A stretch of DNA of 64,000 nucleotides from NCBI GenBank assembly GCA_019454985.1, contig JACFNF010000007.1:1-64000 (forward strand), given 5' to 3'. A program made the translations under genes and the position numbers. Shown here one piece after another: positions 54,220 to 62,703 of this stretch (position 1 is the first letter of the stretch; each line of letters starts with the position of its first letter). Below the pieces are notes generated by a model. That model did no database searches, had not been told where the DNA came from, and saw only the letters and a list, made by a program, of their open reading frames with translations. This DNA comes from Bacteroidales bacterium. GTDB lineage: Bacteria; Bacteroidota; Bacteroidia; Bacteroidales; F082.

Positions 54220-54832
54220 ATTGATAATGTGCTTGAAGCTGTTTCTCGAAATAAGCCAAACCCTTAGGCGTGGCAATGCTACGGATAAGATTTTCGAACA
54301 TCTGGTTGAAAAGCACATCAAACGAAAACGACTCGGGGGGAAAATAATCCTGATTATGAATGTCTATCAAACGACTGAGGTAAAGGCGTGAAATGAGCTC
54401 AACACTCAGGTCGCTACGATAATAGCCCTGTGCAATGCCGCGCTGAAGGTTGAAACGAATCCTCTCGGAAACCATCTCCAACCGTTTTTGGAATTGCTCG
54501 TGATAGAGGGCAGGAAATTTTGATCGAATCTGTGGCGAAAGCGAAGGGAAAATATTGTCGAACTGGCGAGCTATCTCCTTCGACACATGCAACATGGCAT
54601 CAATGGCATTTTCATTCTCGAATTCTTTGTCCACAATCATCTTGATTTTTTCCGACTCGTATTCCATCAAAAGCTTGGCCAAATCATCCATCGTCCGGGC
54701 ATGTGGTTTCAACAGACGAAACGGAAATTCGGGTATTTGCTCGAGTGATTCCAAAGAGAAATCAAAGTCATTCATTTCCAATGCTTTATTTCTGGTAAAG
54801 TCGAGAATTGGTCGAAGTTGTGCATAAATCAT
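54218..54832 (-). CDS. TetR-like C-terminal domain protein without a recognisable HTH
   Basis: 204 residues. From ~70 to the end it reads like the ligand/dimer domain of Bacteroidota TetR/AcrR regulators, with FPALYHEQFQKRLEMVSERIRFNLQRG, GYYRSDLSVELISRLYLS and the late GxxxxIATPKGLAYF-type ending. The N-terminal ~45 residues do not show the usual three-helix HTH: TMDDLAKLL is present, but it runs straight into YESEK instead of through a GISKKTIYxxF recognition helix. No HTH is found in other frames upstream, where a stop occurs. It may be a decayed regulator or a non-DNA-binding relative. The ATG at 54832 is the only in-frame ATG before that stop. Confidence 0.6.
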   Translation of the reverse strand: MIYAQLRPILDFTRNKALEMNDFDFSLESLEQIPEFPFRLLKPHARTMDDLAKLLMEYESEKIKMIVDKEFENENAIDAMLHVSKEIARQFDNIFPSLSPQIRSKFPALYHEQFQKRLEMVSERIRFNLQRGIAQGYYRSDLSVELISRLYLSRLIDIHNQDYFPPESFSFDVLFNQMFENLIRSIATPKGLAYFEKQLQAHYQ

Positions 54833-55006
54833 ACAGGCAGGATGGTTGAGATTGACTATCCAATTTCAGCCAAAGACGTCAACACAAGCTATTAGGTTGC
54901 AACTTGACAAAAATCTTGTCAGAAAGCCGGGGTTGTCAGAGTATAAAAGTCATTATATTTTTTTAAAAAAGTGGAAGAACCAGCAAAACAAACAGGAGTG
55001 TTATTT

Positions 55007-56560
55007 TTATTTTGTAAGAACCATTTTCCTCCGGCTCAGTTGATCTTGTGTTTGCAGAATAAGATAATACGCACCTGGTGCCAGGTGATATAGCCGGTTA
55101 TCGAAAATCATTTCATATTTTCCGGCCTCTTTCCGACCCCCTTCGAGCAAAGCCAGCTCATGGCCAAAAATATCAGCTACCGACAACCTGACATATGAAG
55201 GTTTTTTTATTCGGTAAGAAAAAAACGTAAGGTTAGTAAACGGATTGGGGTAATTTTGTTCAAGTTCGTGCAGCATAGCTTTATTTTCGGGCAACACGAC
55301 ATTCATGTCCACGATGGCTGTCATGATACTGAGCGATCCATTGCTTTCGCGGCGAGTCCAAATTGGCCGGATGACGTTGTTTGCAGCCGAAATATTGTTG
55401 TAATCACCAAAGAAATAGCCACTGCTGCTGGGAGTGAAAGGTTCTTCGCTTACTTTGAAATTCTGAAAGCTGAGCCCACCGTCATCCGAAACGGCCATAT
55501 ATACATCGGTAGCGTTGTTATTATGGTTTCGTCGGTCGTAAAACACACAATACAGCATTCCATTCGACTGGTCAATTGCCATCCAGGTAAAAAACTGATG
55601 TTTACCCGGGGCATCGTCGTTCACCCTCAACGGTTCGGACCAGGTGTTTCCGCCATCGGTTGATTTGACTAACCACACATCGGTATCGTTTGAACCATTG
55701 GACTGGTCGGCATAATTAATATAAATTGCCCCTCGATTTGGCCCTTGACTCAGATCGCACAAAGTGATGGGCATTCCATTGGATCGCGACACGCCGGGAA
55801 TTTCAATATCCCAACCGCCGGGCTGGGGAGTCACGGCAATATTTTGTTCGGGCCAGGTCAGTCCGGCATCAAAAGAACGGGTAAACACGATACCAGCCGG
55901 CCCTGACCAGGCCACATAAATCTCGCCATTAGGGCCAACAGCCGGCACAGCGCCTTCAACGGTATGGTCGCTGTCAATACAATCTCCTGCTATTTCGTTG
56001 ATTTTTACGGCTTGCGACCATGAGGCGCCCCCATCGGTTGATTTACTGAATAAAATATTACTCTGACAATCGGGGTTTGTGCTTCCATAGCTGTCAAACT
56101 GTGTCCAGGTCACATAAATATTGTTGCTAACCGGATCAACAACAGCCCAGGGCTTATCCTGTGCTTTGGCACCATTGAGGCCGGTAAACGAGCCATTGTT
56201 CCAGGTTTTGGTTTGCTTATCGAATTTCTGGCAAACAATTCGGTCAATCCAGTTGCCAACGGCCGGGTTCGAGAGGTGAAAAAAGTAAAAATCGCCTGCA
56301 GTATCGGCAATGATCACCGGATCGCCCCAAACGCCATATTCCGGCGAGCTGAGTACTCCTGACAACCAGGTGTAGCCTCCGTCTTCGGAGTAATACCAGA
56401 AATTCAGGTTTGATCCCGCCATCATCTCGTTCGTGTTTTTGGGATTGATGCATATAGAAGGTTCATTCGGGCCCGAAAAATTTCCGATTTTCACATTCAG
56501 AAACTGAGCGCGAAGTCCGAGCGAAACAAGAAGCAACAATATGAGTATCAGTTTTTTCAT
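55007..56560 (-). CDS. Secreted sialidase-like (BNR/Asp-box) protein with T9SS sorting domain
   Basis: 517 residues. Signal peptide (MKKLILILLLLVSLGLRAQ) followed by a six-bladed-propeller region with several Asp-box motifs (SEDGGYTW, STDGGASW, SFDAGLTW, STDGGNTW, SDDGGLSF), as in exo-alpha-sialidases and other BNR proteins. I do not see a complete arginine triad, so enzymatic activity is unproven. The last ~85 residues (from ELEQNYPNPF) form a type A T9SS C-terminal domain ending in a basic KMVLTK, so it is exported to the surface by the system that includes PorW. Its ATG overlaps the stop of the symporter gene by 4 bases, implying co-translation. Confidence 0.88.
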   Translation of the reverse strand: MKKLILILLLLVSLGLRAQFLNVKIGNFSGPNEPSICINPKNTNEMMAGSNLNFWYYSEDGGYTWLSGVLSSPEYGVWGDPVIIADTAGDFYFFHLSNPAVGNWIDRIVCQKFDKQTKTWNNGSFTGLNGAKAQDKPWAVVDPVSNNIYVTWTQFDSYGSTNPDCQSNILFSKSTDGGASWSQAVKINEIAGDCIDSDHTVEGAVPAVGPNGEIYVAWSGPAGIVFTRSFDAGLTWPEQNIAVTPQPGGWDIEIPGVSRSNGMPITLCDLSQGPNRGAIYINYADQSNGSNDTDVWLVKSTDGGNTWSEPLRVNDDAPGKHQFFTWMAIDQSNGMLYCVFYDRRNHNNNATDVYMAVSDDGGLSFQNFKVSEEPFTPSSSGYFFGDYNNISAANNVIRPIWTRRESNGSLSIMTAIVDMNVVLPENKAMLHELEQNYPNPFTNLTFFSYRIKKPSYVRLSVADIFGHELALLEGGRKEAGKYEMIFDNRLYHLAPGAYYLILQTQDQLSRRKMVLTK

Positions 56561-57831
56561 GGTTTTATTTCTTTAGTTTGACACGAAACAATGGAGGCCA
56601 CAGTGCAGTCTCCGGTGATATTCACTACGGTGCGAAGCATATCGAGTGGTCTGTCAACGGCAAAAATCAATGCAATACCTTCTGTTGGGACACCCACGGA
56701 ATTCAGGACAATCACCAGCATGATTATCCCTGCTCCTGGAACTGCTGCAGAGCCGATGGAAGCAAGTGTGGCAGTAAGAATAATGGTCAACTGCTGACTT
56801 ATCGTAAGATCCATCCCATAAATTTGCGCCAGAAAAACAGCCGCTACTGCCTGATAAAGACTTGTCCCGTCCATATTAACCGTAGCTCCCAACGGAAGAA
56901 CAAAGCTGCTGATTTCTTTGCGGATGCCAAGATTCTGTTCGCAGCATTCCATTGTCACAGGTAAGGTGGCCGCACTGCTACTGGTAGAAAAAGCCAAAAG
57001 TTGAGCCGGTGCAATGCCTTTGAAAAATCCAAATGGGCCTTTTTGGGTGAAAATTTTGAGCAATAAAGGGTAAAAAACAAGAATAATAAACACAAGCCCA
57101 ATGATCACTGTTAGAGCGTACATGCCAAGGGTTCCAAAAATTTGAAGCGTGTCGCGGATATTGTCGCCGGCGAGCTGGGTTGTGATGGAAGCAATGAGGG
57201 CAAACACTCCAAAAGGCGCGGCCATCATGATAATATCCACGATTTTCATCACAATATCGTTCAGCGCTTCGATAAGTTGTTTCACGGGTGTTACCCGGCT
57301 ATTGGGCAACATCACCATTGCCACGCCAAAAAGCAGAGAAAAAAAGATAACCTGCAACATATTGGTATTGGCCGACATAGATTGGATAATATTTTCGGGA
57401 ACAATATCCACAAGAAACTGCAACGGGCCGTTTTGTGTCTCCGGTTTTTCAATCATTTCGGCAGCAAATTTTGCTCTAAACTCAGCCGATTTTTCATCCG
57501 AAAGATAATGCCCGGGTTGCAATAAATTCACTGCAACAAGGCCAAAGCTAACTGCCATCACTGTTGTAAACAAATAGAGAACAATGGTTCTGAGCCCAAT
57601 GCGCGTAAGCCGTGAAATATCATTGAGCCCCGAAACTCCATTAATCAGTGACACAATGATCAAGGGGATAGCAATGAGTTTGAGCAATCGGATAAAAATC
57701 GTGCCAAAAGGGCTAATCCATTGATTAGTAAACTCATTCCAGCCTGCCAATACGGCTATTAAACCAAAAACAATACCGAATGCCAATCCGGCCAAAATAA
57801 GCCAGTGCAACGGAAGGCGTGTTAATTTCAT
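56557..57831 (-). CDS. Dicarboxylate/amino-acid:cation symporter (DAACS family)
   Basis: 424 residues from the ATG at 57831 (MKLTRLPLHW); a TTG six codons earlier is less likely. This is a GltP/DctA-type inner-membrane transporter with eight TM helices and two hairpins: FIRLLKLIAIPLIIVSLINGV, FSTSSSAATLPVTMEC (the serine-rich HP1), GATVNMDGTSLYQAVAAVFLAQ (the substrate/Na-binding NMDG motif) and PGAGIIMLVIVL. It imports glutamate, aspartate or C4-dicarboxylates with Na+ or H+. It overlaps the start of the secreted sialidase-like gene. Confidence 0.94.
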   Translation of the reverse strand: MKLTRLPLHWLILAGLAFGIVFGLIAVLAGWNEFTNQWISPFGTIFIRLLKLIAIPLIIVSLINGVSGLNDISRLTRIGLRTIVLYLFTTVMAVSFGLVAVNLLQPGHYLSDEKSAEFRAKFAAEMIEKPETQNGPLQFLVDIVPENIIQSMSANTNMLQVIFFSLLFGVAMVMLPNSRVTPVKQLIEALNDIVMKIVDIIMMAAPFGVFALIASITTQLAGDNIRDTLQIFGTLGMYALTVIIGLVFIILVFYPLLLKIFTQKGPFGFFKGIAPAQLLAFSTSSSAATLPVTMECCEQNLGIRKEISSFVLPLGATVNMDGTSLYQAVAAVFLAQIYGMDLTISQQLTIILTATLASIGSAAVPGAGIIMLVIVLNSVGVPTEGIALIFAVDRPLDMLRTVVNITGDCTVASIVSCQTKEIKP

Positions 57832-57853
57832 GCAACCGGTTTTAATCAACAGT

Positions 57854-57861
57854 CAAAAATA
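57854..57861 (-). promoter_or_regulatory. -7 box for the symporter / sialidase-like operon
   Basis: TATTTTTG on the minus strand, 22 bases before the ATG at 57831. Confidence 0.5.
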
Positions 57862-58068
57862 ACGAAAAGCCAGCAGTGCGGCGCGTTTTTCTATTGGCTT
57901 ATCCAAAAAAACTCATCAAGGCTTAGTTCTCAAAAAGCCTGTCCCTATTTTCCATCGAAGGTGTCAATAAACATCCCGTTTTAACGATCAGCCAATCAAA
58001 CAAAATTAAAAAGCTGATCTTCATCATAGTATAAGACTCCAGATTTGACTTAAGCAGCAAATTTCCAA

Positions 58069-61000
58069 TTATTCAGCGTTGTCTTCAAGCTTGGCAAGCT
58101 CCTGTTCGATTTGCGGCATCAAATGGTCAATGTGCGCTTCGACCTGCTGTATCAGATGTTCGACTTGCGCATCCATGACATTTTCTGTTTTTTCGATACG
58201 GGCAGCCAATTGTGAGAGTGAACTCAGGCTGACGGAGAAAGCCGTTCCTTTGAGCTTATGGGCCGAAGCCGAAAGGGCTTCCATATCCTGATGTGCATAA
58301 TGCGTTCTGATATCTGCTTTTGAACGGATCAGGCTATCTTTCAATACCACCATAAACTCGCGCAAAAATAAAGGATCATCGCCCAGGTCTTCTCGAAGGC
58401 CTTCCATCGAAATACTTTCGTAGGTGACGGTTTCAACGATTTTCGGAGCTACCTTTACCACCGGCTCGTTAGAAATCAATTGTTGTGGGTGAAGCCATTT
58501 TTCAAGCATAGTCAAAATGGTTTCTTCAACCACGGGCTTAGCCACAAAATCGTTCATGCCGGCTTCAAGGCATTTTTCCTTTTCGCCTTTTACGGTTCCA
58601 GCTGTTAATGCCATAATAGGCACCTTTGAAAATCCCTGCAAACCGCGGATGGCTTTTGTGGCTTCGTATCCGTTCAACACCGGCATCTGAATATCCATCA
58701 TAATAAGGTCAGGAATTTGTCTTTCACAGAAAGCGATCGCTTCACCGCCATCGTGTGCTTCGTGAACCCGGCTTTTTGGAACAATTTTCCGAAGTATTGA
58801 TTTTGCCAGCATCATATTCACCGGGTTGTCTTCAACAACAAGCAATTCAAATTCGTCGGTATAGACTTTCGTCTCGTTTTTGACAACAGGAATCTCAGAT
58901 GTAAAATCAAGTGACAGACTACGCAAAACCGCAACGAGGTTATGCAGCTTGAGCGGCTTGCTCATCCTGCGGGCTACGCCGAGTTCTTCGCAACCATTGA
59001 TAAACTCTTGATTGTCAATTGAACTATGCCACATAATGACCTGGGTGGTGGAATTTAAAAGTTTCGATTCACGGATAATGCTTAAGGTATCCAAGCCATC
59101 CACGTCGGGCATATGATAATCGAGAAAGACCACATCAAAATGGTTGTCTTTGGTCAATAAATCCAAAGCAGCGGTACCACAGTTGGCTTCAATAGATTGA
59201 ATTCCAAAGAAAGATAACATTTCTTTGAGAATTGCCCGATTGTTGTCGTTGTCGTCCACGATCAGCACCCTGCGAATCTGTGCCAACTCATGAACTTCTT
59301 CGCTGTCGTCATACTCATAACGAAAAGGCACTTCAAAATAAAACCGGCTCCCCTTTCCCAGCTCACTTTCGAGCATCAGCTGGGAGTGCATCATACCGAG
59401 CAGCTTATTGGATATGCTTAGCCCGAGGCCTGTGCCGCCGTATCGTTTTGTGGTGGAGCTGTCTTCCTGCGTAAAAGCCTCAAAAATCAAATGTTTTTTC
59501 TCCGGTTTTATGCCGATACCGGTGTCGCGCACTCCGATGCGGAAAATACCCGTTTCAGGTTCGCTGCCTTTGGCGATCATTTCGATTTTAAGCTCAATCT
59601 CACCTTTTTCGGTAAACTTCACGGCATTGCTCAAAAGGTTGACCAATACCTGTTTGAGTCGTACCGTGTCAGTCCAGATGAAACGTGGAAGTTGAGGCGA
59701 ATAATCAAGCAACACTTCGAGGCCTTTTTTCTGCGCCTGAAAAGTAATCAGGTCAATGGCCTGACTGGCAATGTCGAGCAGATCTGCTTTTTCAATAAAA
59801 AGGTCAAGCTTTCCGGCTTCGATTTTGGAGAAATCCAAGATATCGTTGATGATATTCAACAGTATTTCGGCCGACTGACCCACAATCTGGAGGTATTCTT
59901 TCTGCGTCTGGTTCAGATCGGTTTTAAGTACTAAGTCAGTAAAACCAACTACGCCATTGAGCGGTGTACGGATTTCGTGGCTCATATTGGCCAGAAACTC
60001 CGATTTTGCCTGACTGGCTTCTTCCAATTGTTTGTTTTTTCGCTCTATTTCTTCTTTTTGAGCCGCTATTTCCTGGGTGCGTTTTTTCACTTTCTGTTCA
60101 AGCACGGCTTTTTGTTTGCGTAGGCGACCGGTCCAAATAAATATGGTCGAAAGAACAATGCCAATCAGCAACAAAGTTCCCAGCAGGTGAACCCACCAGA
60201 GCATATACCAGGGTGGTAAAACCAAAATATTCAGGCTCGTGGCTTCTTCGTTCCAAACACCGCTATTATTTGCAGCTTTGACTTTGAAGGTAAATCTGCC
60301 GGGAGGGAGGTGAAAATAGTTTGCTTCGCGATTTTCGGCGCTCACATAGACCCAATCCGGTTGCAGGCCCTCAATTTTAAATGCATATTGGTTTTTTAGG
60401 GGATTGGTGAAATTGATCCCGGTGAAGCCAAAAGACAGTTCGCGATGCTTATATGGCAAAACTAACAATCGTTTTTCCATAAGTGACGAATCTAGCGGGC
60501 TTCCTTCCTGTGGTTGCAATGCCTGGTTAAACAACTTCAAACTGGTAAGCAACACCCTGACCGGCCGTTCGTTGAGTCGGATGGATGAAGGCAAGAAATA
60601 CGAAAGGCCGCGGCTACCGCCAAAATACATCCGTCCGCTTTTACCCAATAAAGCGGCTTTATTGTTAAAATCACCCTTTTGAAGCCCGTCGGCTGCATCG
60701 AAAACATGAATCTGACTCAGGTCGGAACTCATTTTTACCAGCGATTTGTCAACTGCAATCCAATAATTATGACTGTTATCCTGTAACATGCTCACAACCA
60801 CTCCATCGGATAATATCCGATGCTGCTGAAGGAAATGCAGGCTGTTGTCGGCAGGCTCAATATAGAACAATCCTTGCGAAGATGTGCCAATCCAGATTCG
60901 TCCGATATGATCCTCAAAAAAGAAATTGATATTCAGATTATCAATTGTAAAAGGGAAAGGCATCATGCGACCGGTATTCAGGTCAAAAATATTCCCGCTA

Positions 61001-62610
61001 CGAAGCCATACACGATGTTTTGAATCTTCATAAATATTTGCTATCTGATTGTTGTTCAATCTAAAAGTACTATCTGCAGCTTCGTTAGTGAGATAAGTAA
61101 AAACACTGGTTACGGGATCCAGGATATTGACCCCGCCACCCCAGGTGCCAACCCAAAGCCGATTGTCGGAGCATTGGTTGAGGGTAACTACGAATCGGTT
61201 GTTCAGGCTGCGGTTGTCGTTAGTGCCAACCGGTAAATGGATAAACTCTATTCCTTTGTGTGTTTTCACTAATTTATAGAGGCCGTTATCGGTTCCAATC
61301 CATAAAGTCCCCTGATTGTCGCGCAATACAGCCCGCACGATATTATTGCCCAGTGAATGAGGTTCTCCTTGTTCGTGTTTAAAATGTTGCACAGATTGGG
61401 TATGCGGGTTCCAAAGGTTGAGGCCGTTGTTGGTGCCCACCCACACACTGTCAGGACTATCCTCATAGATAGAATAAATGAGGTTACCGCTCAGCATGAC
61501 CCCTTTTTCCGAAAGATGTGTTATAGTTCGGAAGGGCTCACGAAGCGAGTCGTAAACACTGATGCCCAGATCGGTACCAACCCACATGATTTGATTTGAA
61601 TCATAAAGAAGGCTCTTCACATAGTTATTCACCAAACCTTCGTCGTCTTCAAGGCTTGCATCATAATTGTAAAACTGGTTAGCCTGCGGGTCGTAGATTG
61701 AAATTCCCATATCATGCCCCACCCAAACCATACCGTTGCTATCCGTAGCAATGGCTTTGATGTACCCATTGCTAAGTCCGTTGTTTCTTTGTGGTTCAGG
61801 TGTGATCACACGCAGCAGTTTACCAGTTTCGGGTTCGATCTCACAAATTCCTCCATCACCACCAGCCCATATCCGTCCTTCACGGTCTTCGGCAATTGAT
61901 TTCATATAACTGCTTGGCATTCCATCTGTTGTAAGGTTGTTGATGGTAGCCAATGAGGGCTTTTGATGATTTTCCACAAGGGCGATACCGGCATCTGTGG
62001 CAATCCAGAGCTGCTCGCGGCTGTCGAGAAGGATATATTTCACGTAAGGCGATTTCAGCCCCGAGTTATGAACAGAAAAATGCCAGAAACTGCCAAGAGC
62101 GGGGTCATAGGCAAAAAGGCCGTTGGTGGTGGCTATCCAGAGCGATCCGGATTTGTCGGCAAGCAAAAAATCGGGTTCTGCATGCGTCATCATTTTTGCC
62201 GTGAGGCTATCGAAGCGGATGGTCTCAAAACGATTTAGAATCTTATCATAATGAACTAACTTTCCGCTTTTCGTACCGGCAAAAATTCCAAAACCCGGCA
62301 TATTACACACCGAAAGCAGGTGATTCTCGGGCAAGCTCCCGACCTGACCTTCTACATGCCTGAACACTTCAAAGCTATATCCGTCATAACGATTCAGGCC
62401 ATTTTCGGTGGCAATCCACAACATCCCATCTTCGTCCTGCGCAAGGCTTTTCACTAATGCACGGCTCAAACCTTGTTGAGTGGTCAGCGATTGGAACCGC
62501 AGATGACCGTATTCTCCCTGAGCAAAAAGCATTGCTTTGCCAGCAACAGACAGAAAGAAGATGAATATAACGATAACTATATTGGAACGAAAACCTTGTG
62601 CCGGATACAT
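58069..62610 (-). CDS. Hybrid sensor histidine kinase with periplasmic propellers, two receivers and Hpt
   Basis: About 1513 residues from the ATG at 62610; a longer frame to 62697 starts upstream of the promoter. Order: signal/anchor (FRSNIVIVIFIFFLSVAG), about 14 Reg_prop-type repeats (WIATENGLNRYD, WVGTDLGISVYD) making two propellers, a Y_Y_Y domain (~735-795), a TM helix (~800-825), a coiled coil, HisKA with SHEIRTPLNG (His ~877), HATPase (NLLSNAVKF, GGTGLGLSISNKLL), receiver 1 (LIVDDNDNN; phospho-Asp in FLDYHMPD), receiver 2 (VVEDNPVN; MMDIQMPVLNG) and an Hpt domain (SAHKLKGTAFS). It lacks the AraC HTH of classical SusR-type hybrids, so output must go through another regulator. The adjacent YfcC-type transporter may be a target or a source of its signal. 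Confidence 0.95.
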   Translation of the reverse strand: MYPAQGFRSNIVIVIFIFFLSVAGKAMLFAQGEYGHLRFQSLTTQQGLSRALVKSLAQDEDGMLWIATENGLNRYDGYSFEVFRHVEGQVGSLPENHLLSVCNMPGFGIFAGTKSGKLVHYDKILNRFETIRFDSLTAKMMTHAEPDFLLADKSGSLWIATTNGLFAYDPALGSFWHFSVHNSGLKSPYVKYILLDSREQLWIATDAGIALVENHQKPSLATINNLTTDGMPSSYMKSIAEDREGRIWAGGDGGICEIEPETGKLLRVITPEPQRNNGLSNGYIKAIATDSNGMVWVGHDMGISIYDPQANQFYNYDASLEDDEGLVNNYVKSLLYDSNQIMWVGTDLGISVYDSLREPFRTITHLSEKGVMLSGNLIYSIYEDSPDSVWVGTNNGLNLWNPHTQSVQHFKHEQGEPHSLGNNIVRAVLRDNQGTLWIGTDNGLYKLVKTHKGIEFIHLPVGTNDNRSLNNRFVVTLNQCSDNRLWVGTWGGGVNILDPVTSVFTYLTNEAADSTFRLNNNQIANIYEDSKHRVWLRSGNIFDLNTGRMMPFPFTIDNLNINFFFEDHIGRIWIGTSSQGLFYIEPADNSLHFLQQHRILSDGVVVSMLQDNSHNYWIAVDKSLVKMSSDLSQIHVFDAADGLQKGDFNNKAALLGKSGRMYFGGSRGLSYFLPSSIRLNERPVRVLLTSLKLFNQALQPQEGSPLDSSLMEKRLLVLPYKHRELSFGFTGINFTNPLKNQYAFKIEGLQPDWVYVSAENREANYFHLPPGRFTFKVKAANNSGVWNEEATSLNILVLPPWYMLWWVHLLGTLLLIGIVLSTIFIWTGRLRKQKAVLEQKVKKRTQEIAAQKEEIERKNKQLEEASQAKSEFLANMSHEIRTPLNGVVGFTDLVLKTDLNQTQKEYLQIVGQSAEILLNIINDILDFSKIEAGKLDLFIEKADLLDIASQAIDLITFQAQKKGLEVLLDYSPQLPRFIWTDTVRLKQVLVNLLSNAVKFTEKGEIELKIEMIAKGSEPETGIFRIGVRDTGIGIKPEKKHLIFEAFTQEDSSTTKRYGGTGLGLSISNKLLGMMHSQLMLESELGKGSRFYFEVPFRYEYDDSEEVHELAQIRRVLIVDDNDNNRAILKEMLSFFGIQSIEANCGTAALDLLTKDNHFDVVFLDYHMPDVDGLDTLSIIRESKLLNSTTQVIMWHSSIDNQEFINGCEELGVARRMSKPLKLHNLVAVLRSLSLDFTSEIPVVKNETKVYTDEFELLVVEDNPVNMMLAKSILRKIVPKSRVHEAHDGGEAIAFCERQIPDLIMMDIQMPVLNGYEATKAIRGLQGFSKVPIMALTAGTVKGEKEKCLEAGMNDFVAKPVVEETILTMLEKWLHPQQLISNEPVVKVAPKIVETVTYESISMEGLREDLGDDPLFLREFMVVLKDSLIRSKADIRTHYAHQDMEALSASAHKLKGTAFSVSLSSLSQLAARIEKTENVMDAQVEHLIQQVEAHIDHLMPQIEQELAKLEDNAE

Positions 62611-62652
62611 TTTGCTCTCAACTTGGTTATGCTTCAGGATTGATTTGTCTTT

Positions 62653-62684
62653 CAAAAATAAGGCAATATCACGATTGACGCAAA
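62653..62684 (-). promoter_or_regulatory. Promoter of the hybrid kinase gene (TTTG-N20-TATTTTTG)
   Basis: On the minus strand TTTG (62681-62684) and TATTTTTG (62653-62660) are 20 bases apart. The ATG at 62610 lies 42 bases on. Confidence 0.65.
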
Positions 62685-62703
62685 TAAAACACATCAAGGA
62701 GTT

